Shown here one piece after another: positions 47,051 through 56,543 of a stretch of 64,000 nt of DNA. The stretch comes from Lichenicola sp965198575 (GTDB lineage: Bacteria > Pseudomonadota > Alphaproteobacteria > Acetobacterales > Acetobacteraceae): assembly GCF_965198575.1 (NCBI RefSeq), contig NZ_OZ240671.1, forward strand, positions 1,550,001 through 1,614,000. Direction: 5' to 3'. A program made the position numbers and the translations under genes. The notes under the pieces are model-generated. The model was not told the DNA's origin, made no database searches, and saw only the letters and a program-made list of their open reading frames with translations. The number at the start of each line of letters is the position of its first letter. Positions within the stretch are counted from its first letter, which is position 1.

Positions 47051-48182
47051 GAGGTCTCGCATCAGCGATTTCGGCTGGCAGCCGGAGGCGCTGGATGGGG
47101 CCGCCCGCGCCGGTCATCTGCACACCGCACACGGCATCGTGGCGACGCCGACCTTCATGCCGGTGGGCACCGTCGGCACCGTGAAGGCGATGACGATGGA
47201 CGCCGTGCGCTCCACCGGCGCCGGCATCGTGCTCGGCAACACCTACCATCTGATGCTGCGGCCAGGTGCCGAGCGGGTGCAGGCGCTGGGCGGGTTGCAT
47301 CGGTTCATGGACTGGCCCGGTCCGATCCTGACCGATTCCGGCGGCTTCCAGGTGATGTCCCTGGGCAGCCTGCGGAAGCTCGATCAGGACGGCGTGACGT
47401 TCCGCTCGCATCTCGACGGCAGCGAGCACCGGCTGACACCCGAGCGCTCGACGGAGATCCAGTGGGCGCTCGATGCCACCATCAGCATGTGCTTCGACGA
47501 ATGCCCCGCACTGCCTGCGTCTGTCGAGACGATCGCTGCATCGATGCGGCTGTCGATGCGGTGGGCGGCGCGATCCCGGGAAGCGTTCGTGGCGCGCGAC
47601 GGCTATGCGCAGTTCGGCATCGTCCAGGGTGGCACCGAGCCGGAGCTTCGCGCCGAGAGCGTGCGCGCCCTGACCGGGATCGGCTTCGAGGGCTATGCGA
47701 TCGGCGGGCTGGCGGTCGGCGAGGGCCAGGAGCTGATGTTCGCGACCCTGGATGCCACGGCGCCGCTGCTGCCCGCGGACAAGCCGCGCTACCTGATGGG
47801 GGTCGGCACGCCCGACGACCTGCTGGGCTCGGTGATGCGCGGCATCGACATGTTCGACTGCGTCATGCCGACCCGCGCCGGACGCACCGCACGCGCCTAT
47901 ACCGGGTTCGGCACGCTGAACCTGCGCAACGCCCGCCATGCCACGGACCCGGCGCCGCTCGAGGCCGGATGCCCCTGCCCTGCCTGCGCCCGACACAGCC
48001 GCGCCTACCTGCACCACCTCTTCCGTGCAGACGAGATGCTCGGTCCGATGCTGCTCACCTGGCACAACCTGACGTACTACCAGCGCCTGATGGCGGGCAT
48101 CCGCGCGGCGATCCTGGAGGGGCGCCTGGACGCACATGCCGCGGATCTGCGGAGTCGGTGGCAGCGAGGCGAGCAGCCGTGA
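47043..48182 (+). CDS. tgt: Queuine/preQ1 tRNA-ribosyltransferase Tgt
   Basis: 379 residues from the TTG at 47043, which sits inside the end of queA. The first residues MPERSRISDFGW fit the family. The active-site Asp lies in LTDSGGFQVMS. The Zn-binding residues are in GCPCPACARHSRAYLHHL. It swaps guanine 34 for preQ1 in tRNAs with GUN anticodons. The frame is open further upstream inside queA, but the TTG gives the normal length. The stop overlaps the GTG of queG (GTGA). Confidence 0.94.
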   Translation: MPERSRISDFGWQPEALDGAARAGHLHTAHGIVATPTFMPVGTVGTVKAMTMDAVRSTGAGIVLGNTYHLMLRPGAERVQALGGLHRFMDWPGPILTDSGGFQVMSLGSLRKLDQDGVTFRSHLDGSEHRLTPERSTEIQWALDATISMCFDECPALPASVETIAASMRLSMRWAARSREAFVARDGYAQFGIVQGGTEPELRAESVRALTGIGFEGYAIGGLAVGEGQELMFATLDATAPLLPADKPRYLMGVGTPDDLLGSVMRGIDMFDCVMPTRAGRTARAYTGFGTLNLRNARHATDPAPLEAGCPCPACARHSRAYLHHLFRADEMLGPMLLTWHNLTYYQRLMAGIRAAILEGRLDAHAADLRSRWQRGEQP

Positions 48183-49225
48183 GTGCGCCGGATCTGGTTC
48201 GGCAGATCCGCGACCAGGCGCTGGCGCTCGGCTTCGACGCGTTCGGCATCTGCGACGCGGCACTCGGTCCGGAAGCCCGCACGCGGCTCGGGAATTTTCT
48301 TGCAGCCGGCTACCACGGCGAGATGGGCTGGCTCGCGGAACGGACCGAGCAGCGCAGCCATCCGCAGGCATTATGGGCCGAGGCGCGCAGCGTGATCGCA
48401 CTTGGACTCTCCTACGCTCCGGACGGCGATCCGCTCGAGATCCAGTCGCGGCCAGATCGCGGCGGCATCTCAGTTTATGCCCGGCACCGTGATTACCACG
48501 AGGTGATGAAGGGAAAGTTAAAGCACCTCGCGCAGTTCGTGGTGAAAGCCGGAGCGGCCGGAATGCCGGAGGTGAAGGTGTTCGTCGACACCGCACCGGT
48601 CATGGAGAAGCCGCTCGCCGCCCGCGCCGGTCTCGGCTGGCAGGGCAAGCACACCAACCTGATCTCGCGCGAGCACGGCTCGTGGCTGTTCCTGGGCGAG
48701 ATCTACACGACGCTCGAATTGCCCACGACGCCGCCGCGCGCCGGGTCGTGCGGTACCTGTACACGCTGCCTGGCCGCCTGCCCGACCGATGCGTTTCCGG
48801 CACCCTACCGCCTGGATGCGACGCGCTGCATCTCGTACCTGACGATCGAGCACCCGGGACCGATCCCGGTGGAGTTCCGCGTCGCCATGGGAAACCGAAT
48901 TTATGGCTGCGATGACTGCCTGGCGGTGTGCCCCTGGAACCGGTTCGCGGTGGCCGGCCATACGGCCAAGCTGCAGGCGCGGGAAGACCTCACCGCCCCA
49001 CGCCTGGACGCGCTGGCGCGGCTCGACGACGCTGGCTTTCGCGCGTTCTTTTCGGGCTCGCCGATCAAGCGCGTCGGGCGGGGCCGCTTCGTGCGCAACG
49101 TGTTGATCGCCATCGGGAATTCGGGGCTCCCGGACCTGCTGCCGGCGGCCCGCGACCTCACTGCCGACACCGATCCAGTGGTCGCCGACGCTGCGGCGTG
49201 GGCGTGCGGACGGCTCACCGGCTGA
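48179..49225 (+). CDS. queG: Epoxyqueuosine reductase QueG
   Basis: 348 residues from the GTG at 48179. The N-terminal cobalamin-binding domain (DUF1730) has GYHGEMGWL. Two [4Fe-4S] clusters follow (CGTCTRCLAACP and CDDCLAVCPWN, plus the RCISYLTIEH Cys). C-terminal HEAT-like helices end the protein. It reduces epoxyqueuosine to queuosine in tRNA with B12, the last step. It is translationally coupled to tgt and overlaps the next small gene by one base (TGATG). Confidence 0.94.
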   Translation: MSAPDLVRQIRDQALALGFDAFGICDAALGPEARTRLGNFLAAGYHGEMGWLAERTEQRSHPQALWAEARSVIALGLSYAPDGDPLEIQSRPDRGGISVYARHRDYHEVMKGKLKHLAQFVVKAGAAGMPEVKVFVDTAPVMEKPLAARAGLGWQGKHTNLISREHGSWLFLGEIYTTLELPTTPPRAGSCGTCTRCLAACPTDAFPAPYRLDATRCISYLTIEHPGPIPVEFRVAMGNRIYGCDDCLAVCPWNRFAVAGHTAKLQAREDLTAPRLDALARLDDAGFRAFFSGSPIKRVGRGRFVRNVLIAIGNSGLPDLLPAARDLTADTDPVVADAAAWACGRLTG

Positions 49226-49467
49226 TGCAGGCGCGTCAGGACGGGCGCGGCCTGGTGAAACGCAGCCTGTCGCTCTCCGGGCACCGCACCAGCGTGGCGC
49301 TCGAAGCGGAGTTCTGGATGGCACTCGAGGCGCTGGCGGCGGCCCAGGGCGTGACCCTGGTTGCTCTCGTCGCTTCGGAAGATGCCGCACGCGATCCCGC
49401 CCGCACGCTGGCTTCGGCGCTGCGTGTGCGGGCTCTCCAGGCGGGCACTCGCGCCGCAGAGCGATGA
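49225..49467 (+). CDS. Ribbon-helix-helix domain protein
   Basis: 80 residues from the ATG at 49225. The strand VKRSLSLSGHRTSVALEAEFW is followed by two helices (EALAAAQGVTLVALV and ARTLASALRVRAL), the RHH_4 pattern seen in short alphaproteobacterial DNA-binding proteins. It starts on the queG stop and may be cotranscribed with the queuosine genes. The target is unknown; a role as a small regulator or antitoxin-like protein is possible. Confidence 0.75.
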   Translation: MQARQDGRGLVKRSLSLSGHRTSVALEAEFWMALEALAAAQGVTLVALVASEDAARDPARTLASALRVRALQAGTRAAER

Positions 49468-49552
49468 GCCAGGGATCCGACGGGACCGACGCGCCCTAAC
49501 CGGCTGGTAACCTTTGTTCGGCATGGTCCGGGGGTTGAACAGGGATTGGGCC

Positions 49553-50443
49553 ATGACTCCCGCCACACCTCATCCGCCAGGCAATCCGAACGTCGGGCGC
49601 AGCCTCTCGATTGGGATCAAGCTGGGCGCGGGCTTTGCCGCACTGACCCGGGTGACGGCGCTGCTCGGCGTGTTCGCGCTGAGCCGAATGGGTGCGATGA
49701 ACGATACTGCCGGGATCATCCGCGCCAATCCCTTGGCGAGCGCGGCGCAAAGCGGGCTGCTGGCCGTCGCGTTGATGGATGCCCGACGCGCAGAATTACG
49801 CATGGTCTTTGCGAGGAGCGAACCCGCTACACGACCGTTTTCGACATCCTATGGCCTCGATATAAGCTTGCCGACGCTGAGATGCAGGCACACCAGAGCT
49901 TCATGAGTTATCGAGATAAACACGAGTAGTTTTAGAGAGCTCTCCGGTCGTATCCGGAACTTAGGGATTTCATGATCTGGGACATGAGCTACAACGAGGC
50001 CACTGGAAAGAAGCAGGCCCGACGTCAGCCGCAACGTCCATGCCACGACGCGAAGTTTCCTTATCTGCGGTAGCGTCATAGCGGTGCTGCTGAGTGCTGC
50101 CACCGCAGCCAGCCTGATCCGCCACATCTCCCGGCCGCTCGCTGCGATGACCGCCACCATGCGCGCTTTGGCGAACCGTGACATGACTGCGATCATCCCC
50201 GGAGCTGGTCGAGGCGACGAGATCGGCGCAATGGCAGCCGCCGTTCAGGTGTTCAAGGACAGCATGCCGACCGCCTTGCGCTCGAGCAGGCGACTGCGCA
50301 GGACCGTCGCCAGCAGCGGAGCCGTCGCCTGGAGGATCTGGTCGTCAGCTTCGGGCGCGAGGTCGGCCGGGGATCTCTTCCGTCAGGCCGAGCAGCTCTC
50401 GATGGAGGTAGACAGCTTCATCGCGTCGGTGCGGAAGGTCTGA
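49553..50443 (+). pseudogene. Decayed methyl-accepting chemotaxis protein
   Basis: Fragments of one chemoreceptor lie in order but in different frames. N-terminal part: ATG at 49553, membrane segment, then DARRAELRMVFAR. A shift follows to ERTRYTTVFDILWPRYKLAD. A later HAMP piece reads MTAIIPGAGRGDEIGAM, then VQVFKDSM. A further shift gives ADRLALEQATAQDRRQQRS, then RRLEDLVVSFGREVG. The protein then jumps straight to the C-terminus LFRQAEQLSMEVDSF. The whole methylation and signalling coil, about 230 residues, is deleted. The intact chemoreceptor at 27604-29322 shows what is missing. Confidence 0.82.
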
Positions 50444-50669
50444 CCGCCACTCCGGGGTCAGCAGCCGAAGAGAGCGTCGGTGCAGGTCGCCCCGGGAGAG
50501 ACACCCCCAGGAGGCGCCTGTGGCGTGATCCGGTTCGGGCGGCCGAGCTGATCAGCCTGAAGATTGCGCTTCTGCAAAATCGCCGCGTGTTAGGGCACTG
50601 TTAACCATTAGGCGCCCAAGGTGGGTTCACCGGCGCCAACAGGGGCCGCGACCCGAAGGAAAAATTCCG

Positions 50670-50852
50670 ATGCACCCGATCAATGACAATGCCGGCACGA
50701 TTGCCCGCACCGCTGCCATCAGCCCGCTGTTGCTTTCACACCAGCTCCTTTCCCTGGCCGAAGATGCGCACCGGGCGGGAATGCCAGCCAGTGCCGCCCG
50801 CCTGCTGCGACTGGCGCATAGCGTCTGCTCCGACAAGCCGAGCCGGCGCTGA
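50670..50852 (+). CDS. Small hypothetical protein
   Basis: 60 residues (MHPINDNAGTIARTAAISPL, then an amphipathic helical region LAEDAHRAGMPASAARLLRL). AAGGA lies nine bases before the ATG. The helix-rich pattern resembles short proteins often found near djlA in related bacteria. There is no signal peptide or membrane segment. I do not recognise a named domain and the function is unknown. It follows the chemoreceptor remnant by 226 bases, in which I see no gene. Confidence 0.6.
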   Translation: MHPINDNAGTIARTAAISPLLLSHQLLSLAEDAHRAGMPASAARLLRLAHSVCSDKPSRR

Positions 50853-50995
50853 GACCCGGCGGCTGATGGTCCGCACCCTGGCAGCGCGTCCGAGCCAGCC
50901 CGGACGCGCGCGACGTGCCCATAGTGGAAAACCCGGTCCCATTTGCCCGTTAAGACTGATACGCGTCCAATGCGGGCTCATGATACAGGCAGGGC

Positions 50996-51838
50996 ATGGC
51001 GATCTGGGGCAAACTGTTCGGCGGCGTGACCGGCTTCGCGATGGGCGGCCCGCTTGGAGCCATGCTTGGCACGGCACTGGGGCATGCCGCCGATCGGGGG
51101 GCACTGCTCGATCCTCCGGCCGGAAGCTGGGGCAGCTGGGGCGGCACCGGGTTCCTTGGGAGCGATCCGCGCACACGGGCGGCGGCGGACCCGAACGGAG
51201 CGGCCTTGCGTGTTGCCGTGAAGATGGCTGCGGTCGCCGGGAAACGCGACCAGCTGTTCGCGATCGTCGTGGTCGTGCTCTCGGCCAAGCTTGCGAAGTG
51301 CGACGGCCCGGTCAACCGGCACGAGATTGACAGCTTCAAGCGCAGCTTCCGGATCCCGTCCGAATCCACCCGGGAGATCGGCCGGCTGTTCGACCAGGCC
51401 CGCACCCGGACGGATGATTTCGTGCCGTTTGCCGAGGAGCTGGGTCGGGCCTACAGCGACCAGACCCACGTCCTCGAGGAGGTGCTGGCGGCGCTGTTCT
51501 CGATTGCCCGCTCCGATGGGCCGCTGGTTCGCCAGGAACTCGACTTCCTCGGCGCCACCCATCACGCCTTCGGACTGGCGCACGCTGCCTGGGACCGAGC
51601 CGAGAACGGAGCCGCGCGGCCCTCCACGAGCGAGCCGGACGCCTATGCCGTGCTGGGACTGCGCCGTAATGCGAGCGATAACGAGGTGCGTGCGACCTGG
51701 CGCAAGCTGATGCGCGAGATCCATCCGGATTCGCTGGCTGCACGCGGGGCGCAGGCGGCCGAGATCGCCGGGGCGTCGGAGCGTGTGGCTCGTGTCAACG
51801 CCGCCTGGGATCGCATCAAACGCGACCGGGGAATTTAG
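50996..51838 (+). CDS. djlA: DjlA-like TerB/J-domain co-chaperone
   Basis: 280 residues. The N-terminus is short, Gly-rich and weakly hydrophobic (GGVTGFAMGGPLGAMLGTAL). A TerB-like helical domain follows (about 70-195). The C-terminal J-domain starts AYAVLGLRRNASDNEV, with the HPD motif in REIHPDSLAARG. DjlA-type proteins stimulate DnaK at the membrane. The gene is followed by ampD after six bases, an arrangement common in alphaproteobacteria, and the two are probably cotranscribed. Confidence 0.87.
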   Translation: MAIWGKLFGGVTGFAMGGPLGAMLGTALGHAADRGALLDPPAGSWGSWGGTGFLGSDPRTRAAADPNGAALRVAVKMAAVAGKRDQLFAIVVVVLSAKLAKCDGPVNRHEIDSFKRSFRIPSESTREIGRLFDQARTRTDDFVPFAEELGRAYSDQTHVLEEVLAALFSIARSDGPLVRQELDFLGATHHAFGLAHAAWDRAENGAARPSTSEPDAYAVLGLRRNASDNEVRATWRKLMREIHPDSLAARGAQAAEIAGASERVARVNAAWDRIKRDRGI

Positions 51839-51844
51839 CGCGTA

Positions 51845-52573
51845 ATGACCGAGACGATCATCGAGCGGCCGAGTCCGAACTGCCGCGAGCGGGACCCGGG
51901 GTCGGTGATCGATACGCTGGTACTGCACTACACCGGGATGCAGAGCGGAGAAGCGGCGATCGAGCGGCTGTGCGACCCTGAGGCCGCGGTATCGTCGCAC
52001 TACGTCGTCGAGGAGGACGGACGGATCTTCCGCCTGGTGCCAGAGCATTTGCGTGCCGCTCATGCCGGCATCTCGTTCTGGCGCGGCCGGTCGATGCTGA
52101 ATGACACCTCGATCGGCATCGAGATCGTCAACCCGGGGCACGAATGGGGCTACCGTCCGTTTCCGGCGGCACAGATCGAAGCCGTGCGCAGGCTCTGCGT
52201 CGGCATATTGGCGCGTCATCCGATCCCTCCGATCGGCGTGGTGGCCCATAGCGACATCGCGCCCGACCGGAAGCAGGATCCCGGCGAACTGTTCCCTTGG
52301 GCAGCGCTGGCCGCGTCCGGGATCGGGATCTACCCGTCAGCCCCGCCCGACCCGGGGACCGGCGACGTCGTGACGGATGCGGAGCGCATGCACCCGGTAC
52401 GACAGGCGCTCATCCGGATCGGCTTCGACATCGAGACGGAGGGTGCCTTGGACGAGAAACTCATGCTGGTCCTGACAGCGTTCCAGCGCCATTGGCGACC
52501 CGAAGCGGTCAATGGACGTGCCGATCATGGCACGCGCGCGCGGGCGGCCGCGTTGGCACTTCTTGTCCCATGA
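51845..52573 (+). CDS. ampD: N-acetylmuramoyl-L-alanine amidase (AmpD family)
   Basis: 242 residues. The amidase_2 domain shows the Zn ligands in LVLHYTGM and VVAHSDIAPDRKQDPG, plus the catalytic-type Glu in SIGIEIVNPGHEWG. A C-terminal helical peptidoglycan-binding domain follows (about 170-242). There is no signal peptide, so it is the cytoplasmic recycling type that cleaves anhydro-muropeptides. Its stop overlaps the ATG of the GH63 gene (ATGA), indicating coupling. Confidence 0.9.
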   Translation: MTETIIERPSPNCRERDPGSVIDTLVLHYTGMQSGEAAIERLCDPEAAVSSHYVVEEDGRIFRLVPEHLRAAHAGISFWRGRSMLNDTSIGIEIVNPGHEWGYRPFPAAQIEAVRRLCVGILARHPIPPIGVVAHSDIAPDRKQDPGELFPWAALAASGIGIYPSAPPDPGTGDVVTDAERMHPVRQALIRIGFDIETEGALDEKLMLVLTAFQRHWRPEAVNGRADHGTRARAAALALLVP

Positions 52574-55266
52574 CAGACGCCAAGACGCCCGAGAGCCCGA
52601 AGATCTTCGCGACCGCGGAAGGCCGGCGACTGATCGCCGCACGCTCGGAACACGCTGGCGACGCCTGGAAGGCGTGGGGGCCGTACGTCAGCGACCGCCA
52701 ATGGGGAACCGTGCGGGAGGATTATTCTCCGGATGGCGAGGCCTGGAACTACCTGCCGCACGACCATGCTCGCAGTCGTGCCTATCGCTGGGGCGAAGAC
52801 GCCATCGGCGGTTTTGGCGACGACCACCTGCGCTGGTGCCTGGGGCTGGCGCTCTGGAACGGCCGTGATCCAATCCTGAAGGAACGGCTGTTCGGACTCA
52901 CCAACCAGGAAGGCAATCATGGTGAGGACGTCAAGGAACTTTATTACCATCTCGACAGCACACCGACGCACTCTTACGCGCGGATGCTCTACAAGTATCC
53001 GCAGGCCGCGTATCCATACGATGATCTCGTGCGAGAGAACGGATCGCGTGGTCAGGATGTCGGCGAGTATGAGCTGATCGATACCGGCATCTTCAAGGAC
53101 GGCCGATATTTCGATGTGTTCGTGGAGTATGCGAAAGCGGCTGTCGACGATATCCTGATGCGTGTGCGTGTGGTCAATCACGGTCCGGATGCGGCACCGC
53201 TATGGCTGCTTCCACAGCTCTGGGCACGCAATGTCTGGTCATGGGCCGGCAATCTCGAGAAGCCGTTGCTGCGAGCGATCTCCGACACCGAGGTCATGGC
53301 GACGCATCCGTCCATGCCGGAAATGCGACTGCTCGTCGAACATGGCGGCGAATTGCTGTTCTGTGACAACGATACGAACGTCAACCGTCTGTACGGGCAG
53401 AGCGCTCCAGGCTATTTCAAGGACGGCATCAACGACTTCATCGTAGGTGGCCAGGAGACCGCGATCAATCCCGGGCGCACCGGCACGAAATGTGCCAATC
53501 TGCGCCGGATCGACGTGGCCGCGGGCGGCGAGTACGTCATGCGGATGCGGTTCTGCGTGCGCCAGGATTTGGCCGGCGACGGTCTGGCCGACTTCGATGC
53601 CGTGTTCGCCCAACGCATCACCGAGGCCGACGAATTCTATGCAGCCCTGCAGGAGAAAGTCGCCGACGCGGACGCACGCCTGGTGCAACGACAGGCGTTG
53701 GCCGGAATGCTCTGGTCGAAACAGTTCTACCGCTACGATGTTCACCGGTGGCTCGAGGGCGATCCGGCGTTTCCGAAGCCGGCAGCGTCACGCGGCAACA
53801 TTCGCAACGCAGACTGGTCTAACTTCAACGCTGCCGACATCATCTCGATGCCCGATAAATGGGAATATCCCTGGTTCGCCTCGTGGGATCTGGCGCTGCA
53901 ATCGGTGGTTCTGGCACTTGTCGACCCGGATTTCGCGAAGGGGCAGGTGATGCTGCTGACGCGCGAGGGATATATGAACCCGAACGCCGCGCTGCCGGCC
54001 TATGAGTGGTCGTTCGGCGATGCCAACCCGCCGCTGCATGCGTGGGCAGCCATCCGCGTGTTCGAGACAGACCGCGCCCTCACCGGCAAGCCCGACCACG
54101 ACTTCCTGAAGCGCGTGTTCAACAAGCTGTCGATGAATTTCACGTGGTGGGTGAACCGCAAGGACGACGAGGGCCGCAACATATTCCAGGGCGGTTTCCT
54201 CGGGCTCGATAATATCGCCATCTTCGACCGGTCGTCGGCATTGCCTGGCGGCGGAACCCTGGCGCAGTCCGACGGCACCGCATGGATGGCGTCGTTCGCG
54301 CTGTCATTGCTGCACATCTCGATCGAGCTCGCCTTGCAGGACACCGCCTACGAGGACGTGGCGATCAAGTTTTTCGAGCATTTCCTGCTGATCGCGGCGG
54401 CCGACGGAAACTCGCTCTGGGACGACGAGGACGGGTTCTTCTACGACATGCTGGGCATGCCCGACGGCACCCGCATCCCGTTGCGGGCGCGCTCCATGGT
54501 CGGGCTTATCCCGCTCAACGCGGTGACCATCCTGCAGGATGACGAAATCAAGCGGCTGCCGGCCTTCGCGTCACGGATGAGCTGGTTCCTCGAGCACCGT
54601 CCGGACCTCGCAGGGCTGGTGTCGAACTGGGACAGGGTCGGTCAGGGGGGCACCGTGCTGGTGTCGTTGCTGCGCACGCACCGGATGACCCGGACGCTGC
54701 AGCGGATGCTGGACGAGAGCGAGTTCCTGGCGCCGAACGGCATCCGGGCGGTGTCGAAAGCACATGAGGCGGCGCCGTATCGGCTCGATCTTGCAGGCGA
54801 GCACTTCGAACTCGGCTACGAGCCGTCGGAGAGCCGCTCCCGGCTGTTCGGCGGCAACTCGAACTGGCGCGGCCCGATCTGGATGCCCGTCAACTACCTC
54901 CTGCTCGAGAGCCTGATCCGGTTCGACCGCTATTACGGGGACGGCTACCGCATTGCCTGCCCGACCGGGTCGGACACGACTGCGACGCTTGCCGAGGTCG
55001 CGGCCTTGCTCTCGAAACGGCTGATCGGGCTGTTCACCCGTGGGCCCGACGGCAGGCGCGCGGTGCATGGCGATGTGCCGGTCTTGCAGGAAGATCCGGC
55101 GTTCCGCGACCTTCTGCTGTTCTACGAATATTATGACGGGGATAACGGCCGCGGTGTCGGGGCGTCGCACCAGACCGGCTGGTCGGGGCTGGTGGCGATG
55201 CTGATCCACAACCTGGCCTGGCACTGGCCGCAGGATATTGCGACCGGTGTGGACCCGGTAGGATAG
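52570..55266 (+). CDS. GH63 / MGH1-like glycoside hydrolase
   Basis: 898 residues from the ATG at 52570 inside the ampD stop. It has the (alpha/alpha)6 toroid signatures of GH63-type bacterial glucosidases: an N-terminal part with EDYSPDGEAWNYLPHDHARS, RAYRWGEDAIGGF and NHGEDVKELYYHLDSTPTHS, then a catalytic part with KWEYPWFASWDLALQ, and NWRGPIWMPVNYLLLESLI. There is no signal peptide, so a cytoplasmic role in alpha-glucoside, trehalose-like or mannosylglycerate-like metabolism is possible; the substrate is not known. Its stop lies one base before the left repeat of the tRNA-Pro element. Confidence 0.85.
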   Translation: MTDAKTPESPKIFATAEGRRLIAARSEHAGDAWKAWGPYVSDRQWGTVREDYSPDGEAWNYLPHDHARSRAYRWGEDAIGGFGDDHLRWCLGLALWNGRDPILKERLFGLTNQEGNHGEDVKELYYHLDSTPTHSYARMLYKYPQAAYPYDDLVRENGSRGQDVGEYELIDTGIFKDGRYFDVFVEYAKAAVDDILMRVRVVNHGPDAAPLWLLPQLWARNVWSWAGNLEKPLLRAISDTEVMATHPSMPEMRLLVEHGGELLFCDNDTNVNRLYGQSAPGYFKDGINDFIVGGQETAINPGRTGTKCANLRRIDVAAGGEYVMRMRFCVRQDLAGDGLADFDAVFAQRITEADEFYAALQEKVADADARLVQRQALAGMLWSKQFYRYDVHRWLEGDPAFPKPAASRGNIRNADWSNFNAADIISMPDKWEYPWFASWDLALQSVVLALVDPDFAKGQVMLLTREGYMNPNAALPAYEWSFGDANPPLHAWAAIRVFETDRALTGKPDHDFLKRVFNKLSMNFTWWVNRKDDEGRNIFQGGFLGLDNIAIFDRSSALPGGGTLAQSDGTAWMASFALSLLHISIELALQDTAYEDVAIKFFEHFLLIAAADGNSLWDDEDGFFYDMLGMPDGTRIPLRARSMVGLIPLNAVTILQDDEIKRLPAFASRMSWFLEHRPDLAGLVSNWDRVGQGGTVLVSLLRTHRMTRTLQRMLDESEFLAPNGIRAVSKAHEAAPYRLDLAGEHFELGYEPSESRSRLFGGNSNWRGPIWMPVNYLLLESLIRFDRYYGDGYRIACPTGSDTTATLAEVAALLSKRLIGLFTRGPDGRRAVHGDVPVLQEDPAFRDLLLFYEYYDGDNGRGVGASHQTGWSGLVAMLIHNLAWHWPQDIATGVDPVG

Positions 55267-55267
55267 C

Positions 55268-55293
55268 CTGGTCGGAGTGAGAGGATTCGAACC
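55268..55293 (+). repeat. Left attachment repeat (copy of tRNA-Pro 3' end)
   Basis: 26 bases identical to 57546-57571, starting CTGGTCGGAGTGAGAGG. After one extra C the next five bases (CTCCG) also match. It begins one base after the GH63 stop codon, so before insertion the tRNA gene and the GH63 gene were convergent neighbours. Confidence 0.88.
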
Positions 55294-55328
55294 CTCCGCG
55301 CAGGACGCAAAAACGCCATCAGAGCAGA

Positions 55329-55550
55329 ATGCGACATGAGCCGGTGTGCTACCGGATCCGCGACCTTGCGGACCGGTGGGCTTGCTCGCCGGGCAAAGTC
55401 CGAGGCCTGATCTCCGACGGTCACCTGAACGCATTTCGAATCGGCGAGAAGCTCCTCCGCGTGCCGATCGCCGCTGTTGCTGAGTACGAGGCCCGATGCC
55501 AGTTTCACGCGCCCCCGCCTCGTCCGAACAGCCGGTCGGGATGCATGGGT
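55329..55550 (+). CDS. Excisionase/AlpA-like helix-turn-helix protein
   Basis: From the ATG at 55329 about 60 residues match MerR-like excisionase helix-turn-helix domains: YRIRDLADRWACSPGKVR, then LISDGHLNAFRIGEKLLRVP and IAAVAEYEARCQ. Beyond that the frame runs without stop through unrelated sequence into integrase codons (to 55985), while the expected tail (SSEQPVGMHGSSVTSAVASL) is seen in the next frame. So the 3' end of this gene is frameshifted and its true end is uncertain. In intact elements such a protein directs excision or activates the integrase. Confidence 0.65.
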
Positions 55551-56487
55551 CATCCGTCACCAGCGCCGTCGCATCTCTACGGGCTGCAAGGATCGCGCGT
55601 CGGCAGAGTTCGTCCTGCGGCGTATGCCAAGGACCTTGAGCGGGCCCAGTTGACGGCGGTCAGGATCACCGGGATCCTCGAGCGCTACCTCGCCAACCGC
55701 CAGGAGCTGAAGAAGCCCGGCGCCGAGCGCCTCAGGTGGGCGCACAAGCCACCGTCGGTGCACTTCGGTGCGGCACCCCCCGGAGTCGATCGAGGAAGAC
55801 GACTGCCGGGCGTAACAGGCACAGCGCCAGGCAGCCGGTATAGCGCCGAGCACGATCAGGACGGAGATCCAGGCACTCCGGGCCGCCCTCGTCTGGGCCG
55901 AGAGCAAGAAGCTGATCGTGAAGGCGCCAAAGCTGCCCCTCCCGGCGCGATCGCCGGCGCGGGAGCGGTGGTTGACCCGGCCTGAGGCAGCGCGGCTGAT
56001 CGATGGCTGCGAGGCGCCCCACATCCGGCTCTTCGTGCTCCTGGCGCTTCAAACAGCCGCGCGTGCGGCGGCGATCCTTGAGCTCACCTGGGAGCGTGTC
56101 GACCTGGAGCAGCGACGGATCGACTTCCGGCTGCCGGGTCGCGCCAGCACGAAAAAAGGCCGCGCTCAGGTGCCGATCAACGACACCCTGCTCGAGGCGC
56201 TGCGGGTGGCGAGTGAGGCCCGCACGACCAACCACGTCATCGAGTGGGCTGGCGGTCAGGTCGCGTCTATAAAAACCGGCTTCCGAGCAGCTGCGACGCG
56301 CGCGAAACTTGCTCAGGTCACACCTCACACGCTTCGGCACACTGCAGCGACCTGGATGGCGCAGAAGGGCGTGCCTTGGTGGGAGATCGCAGGGATGATG
56401 GGACACACAAGTCCCAGGATGCTTGAGGAGACATACGGGCATCACCACCCGGATCATCTAAGCCACGCTTCAGCGGCACTCGGTTAA
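55510..56487 (+). pseudogene. Tyrosine recombinase/integrase, broken by frameshifts and a stop
   Basis: Pieces in order: WVIRHQRRRISTGCKDRA, then SAEFVLRR; shift near 55617; YAKDLERAQLTAVRITGILE; shift in a run of six C at 55786-55791; SIEEDDCRA, TAA at 55813-55815, then QAQRQAAGIAPSTIRTEIQA and the catalytic domain to 56487 in the same frame. The catalytic domain retains an Arg (TAARAAAILELTW), HTLRHTAATW, a GHTS His and the nucleophile Tyr in EETYGHHHPDHL. Three lesions make it a pseudogene. The longest clean piece starts at GTG 55918. It reads towards the tRNA. Confidence 0.85.
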
Positions 56488-56543
56488 AGCATCCCTACCA
56501 ATGAGAGCGCCTGCCTAGAGTGGCGTATGTCGGAGCGATCAAC

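Noticed and set aside
45845..47062. Upstream extension of the second MATE frame
   Set aside because: Runs antisense through the whole of queA; the MATE fold begins near 45844.
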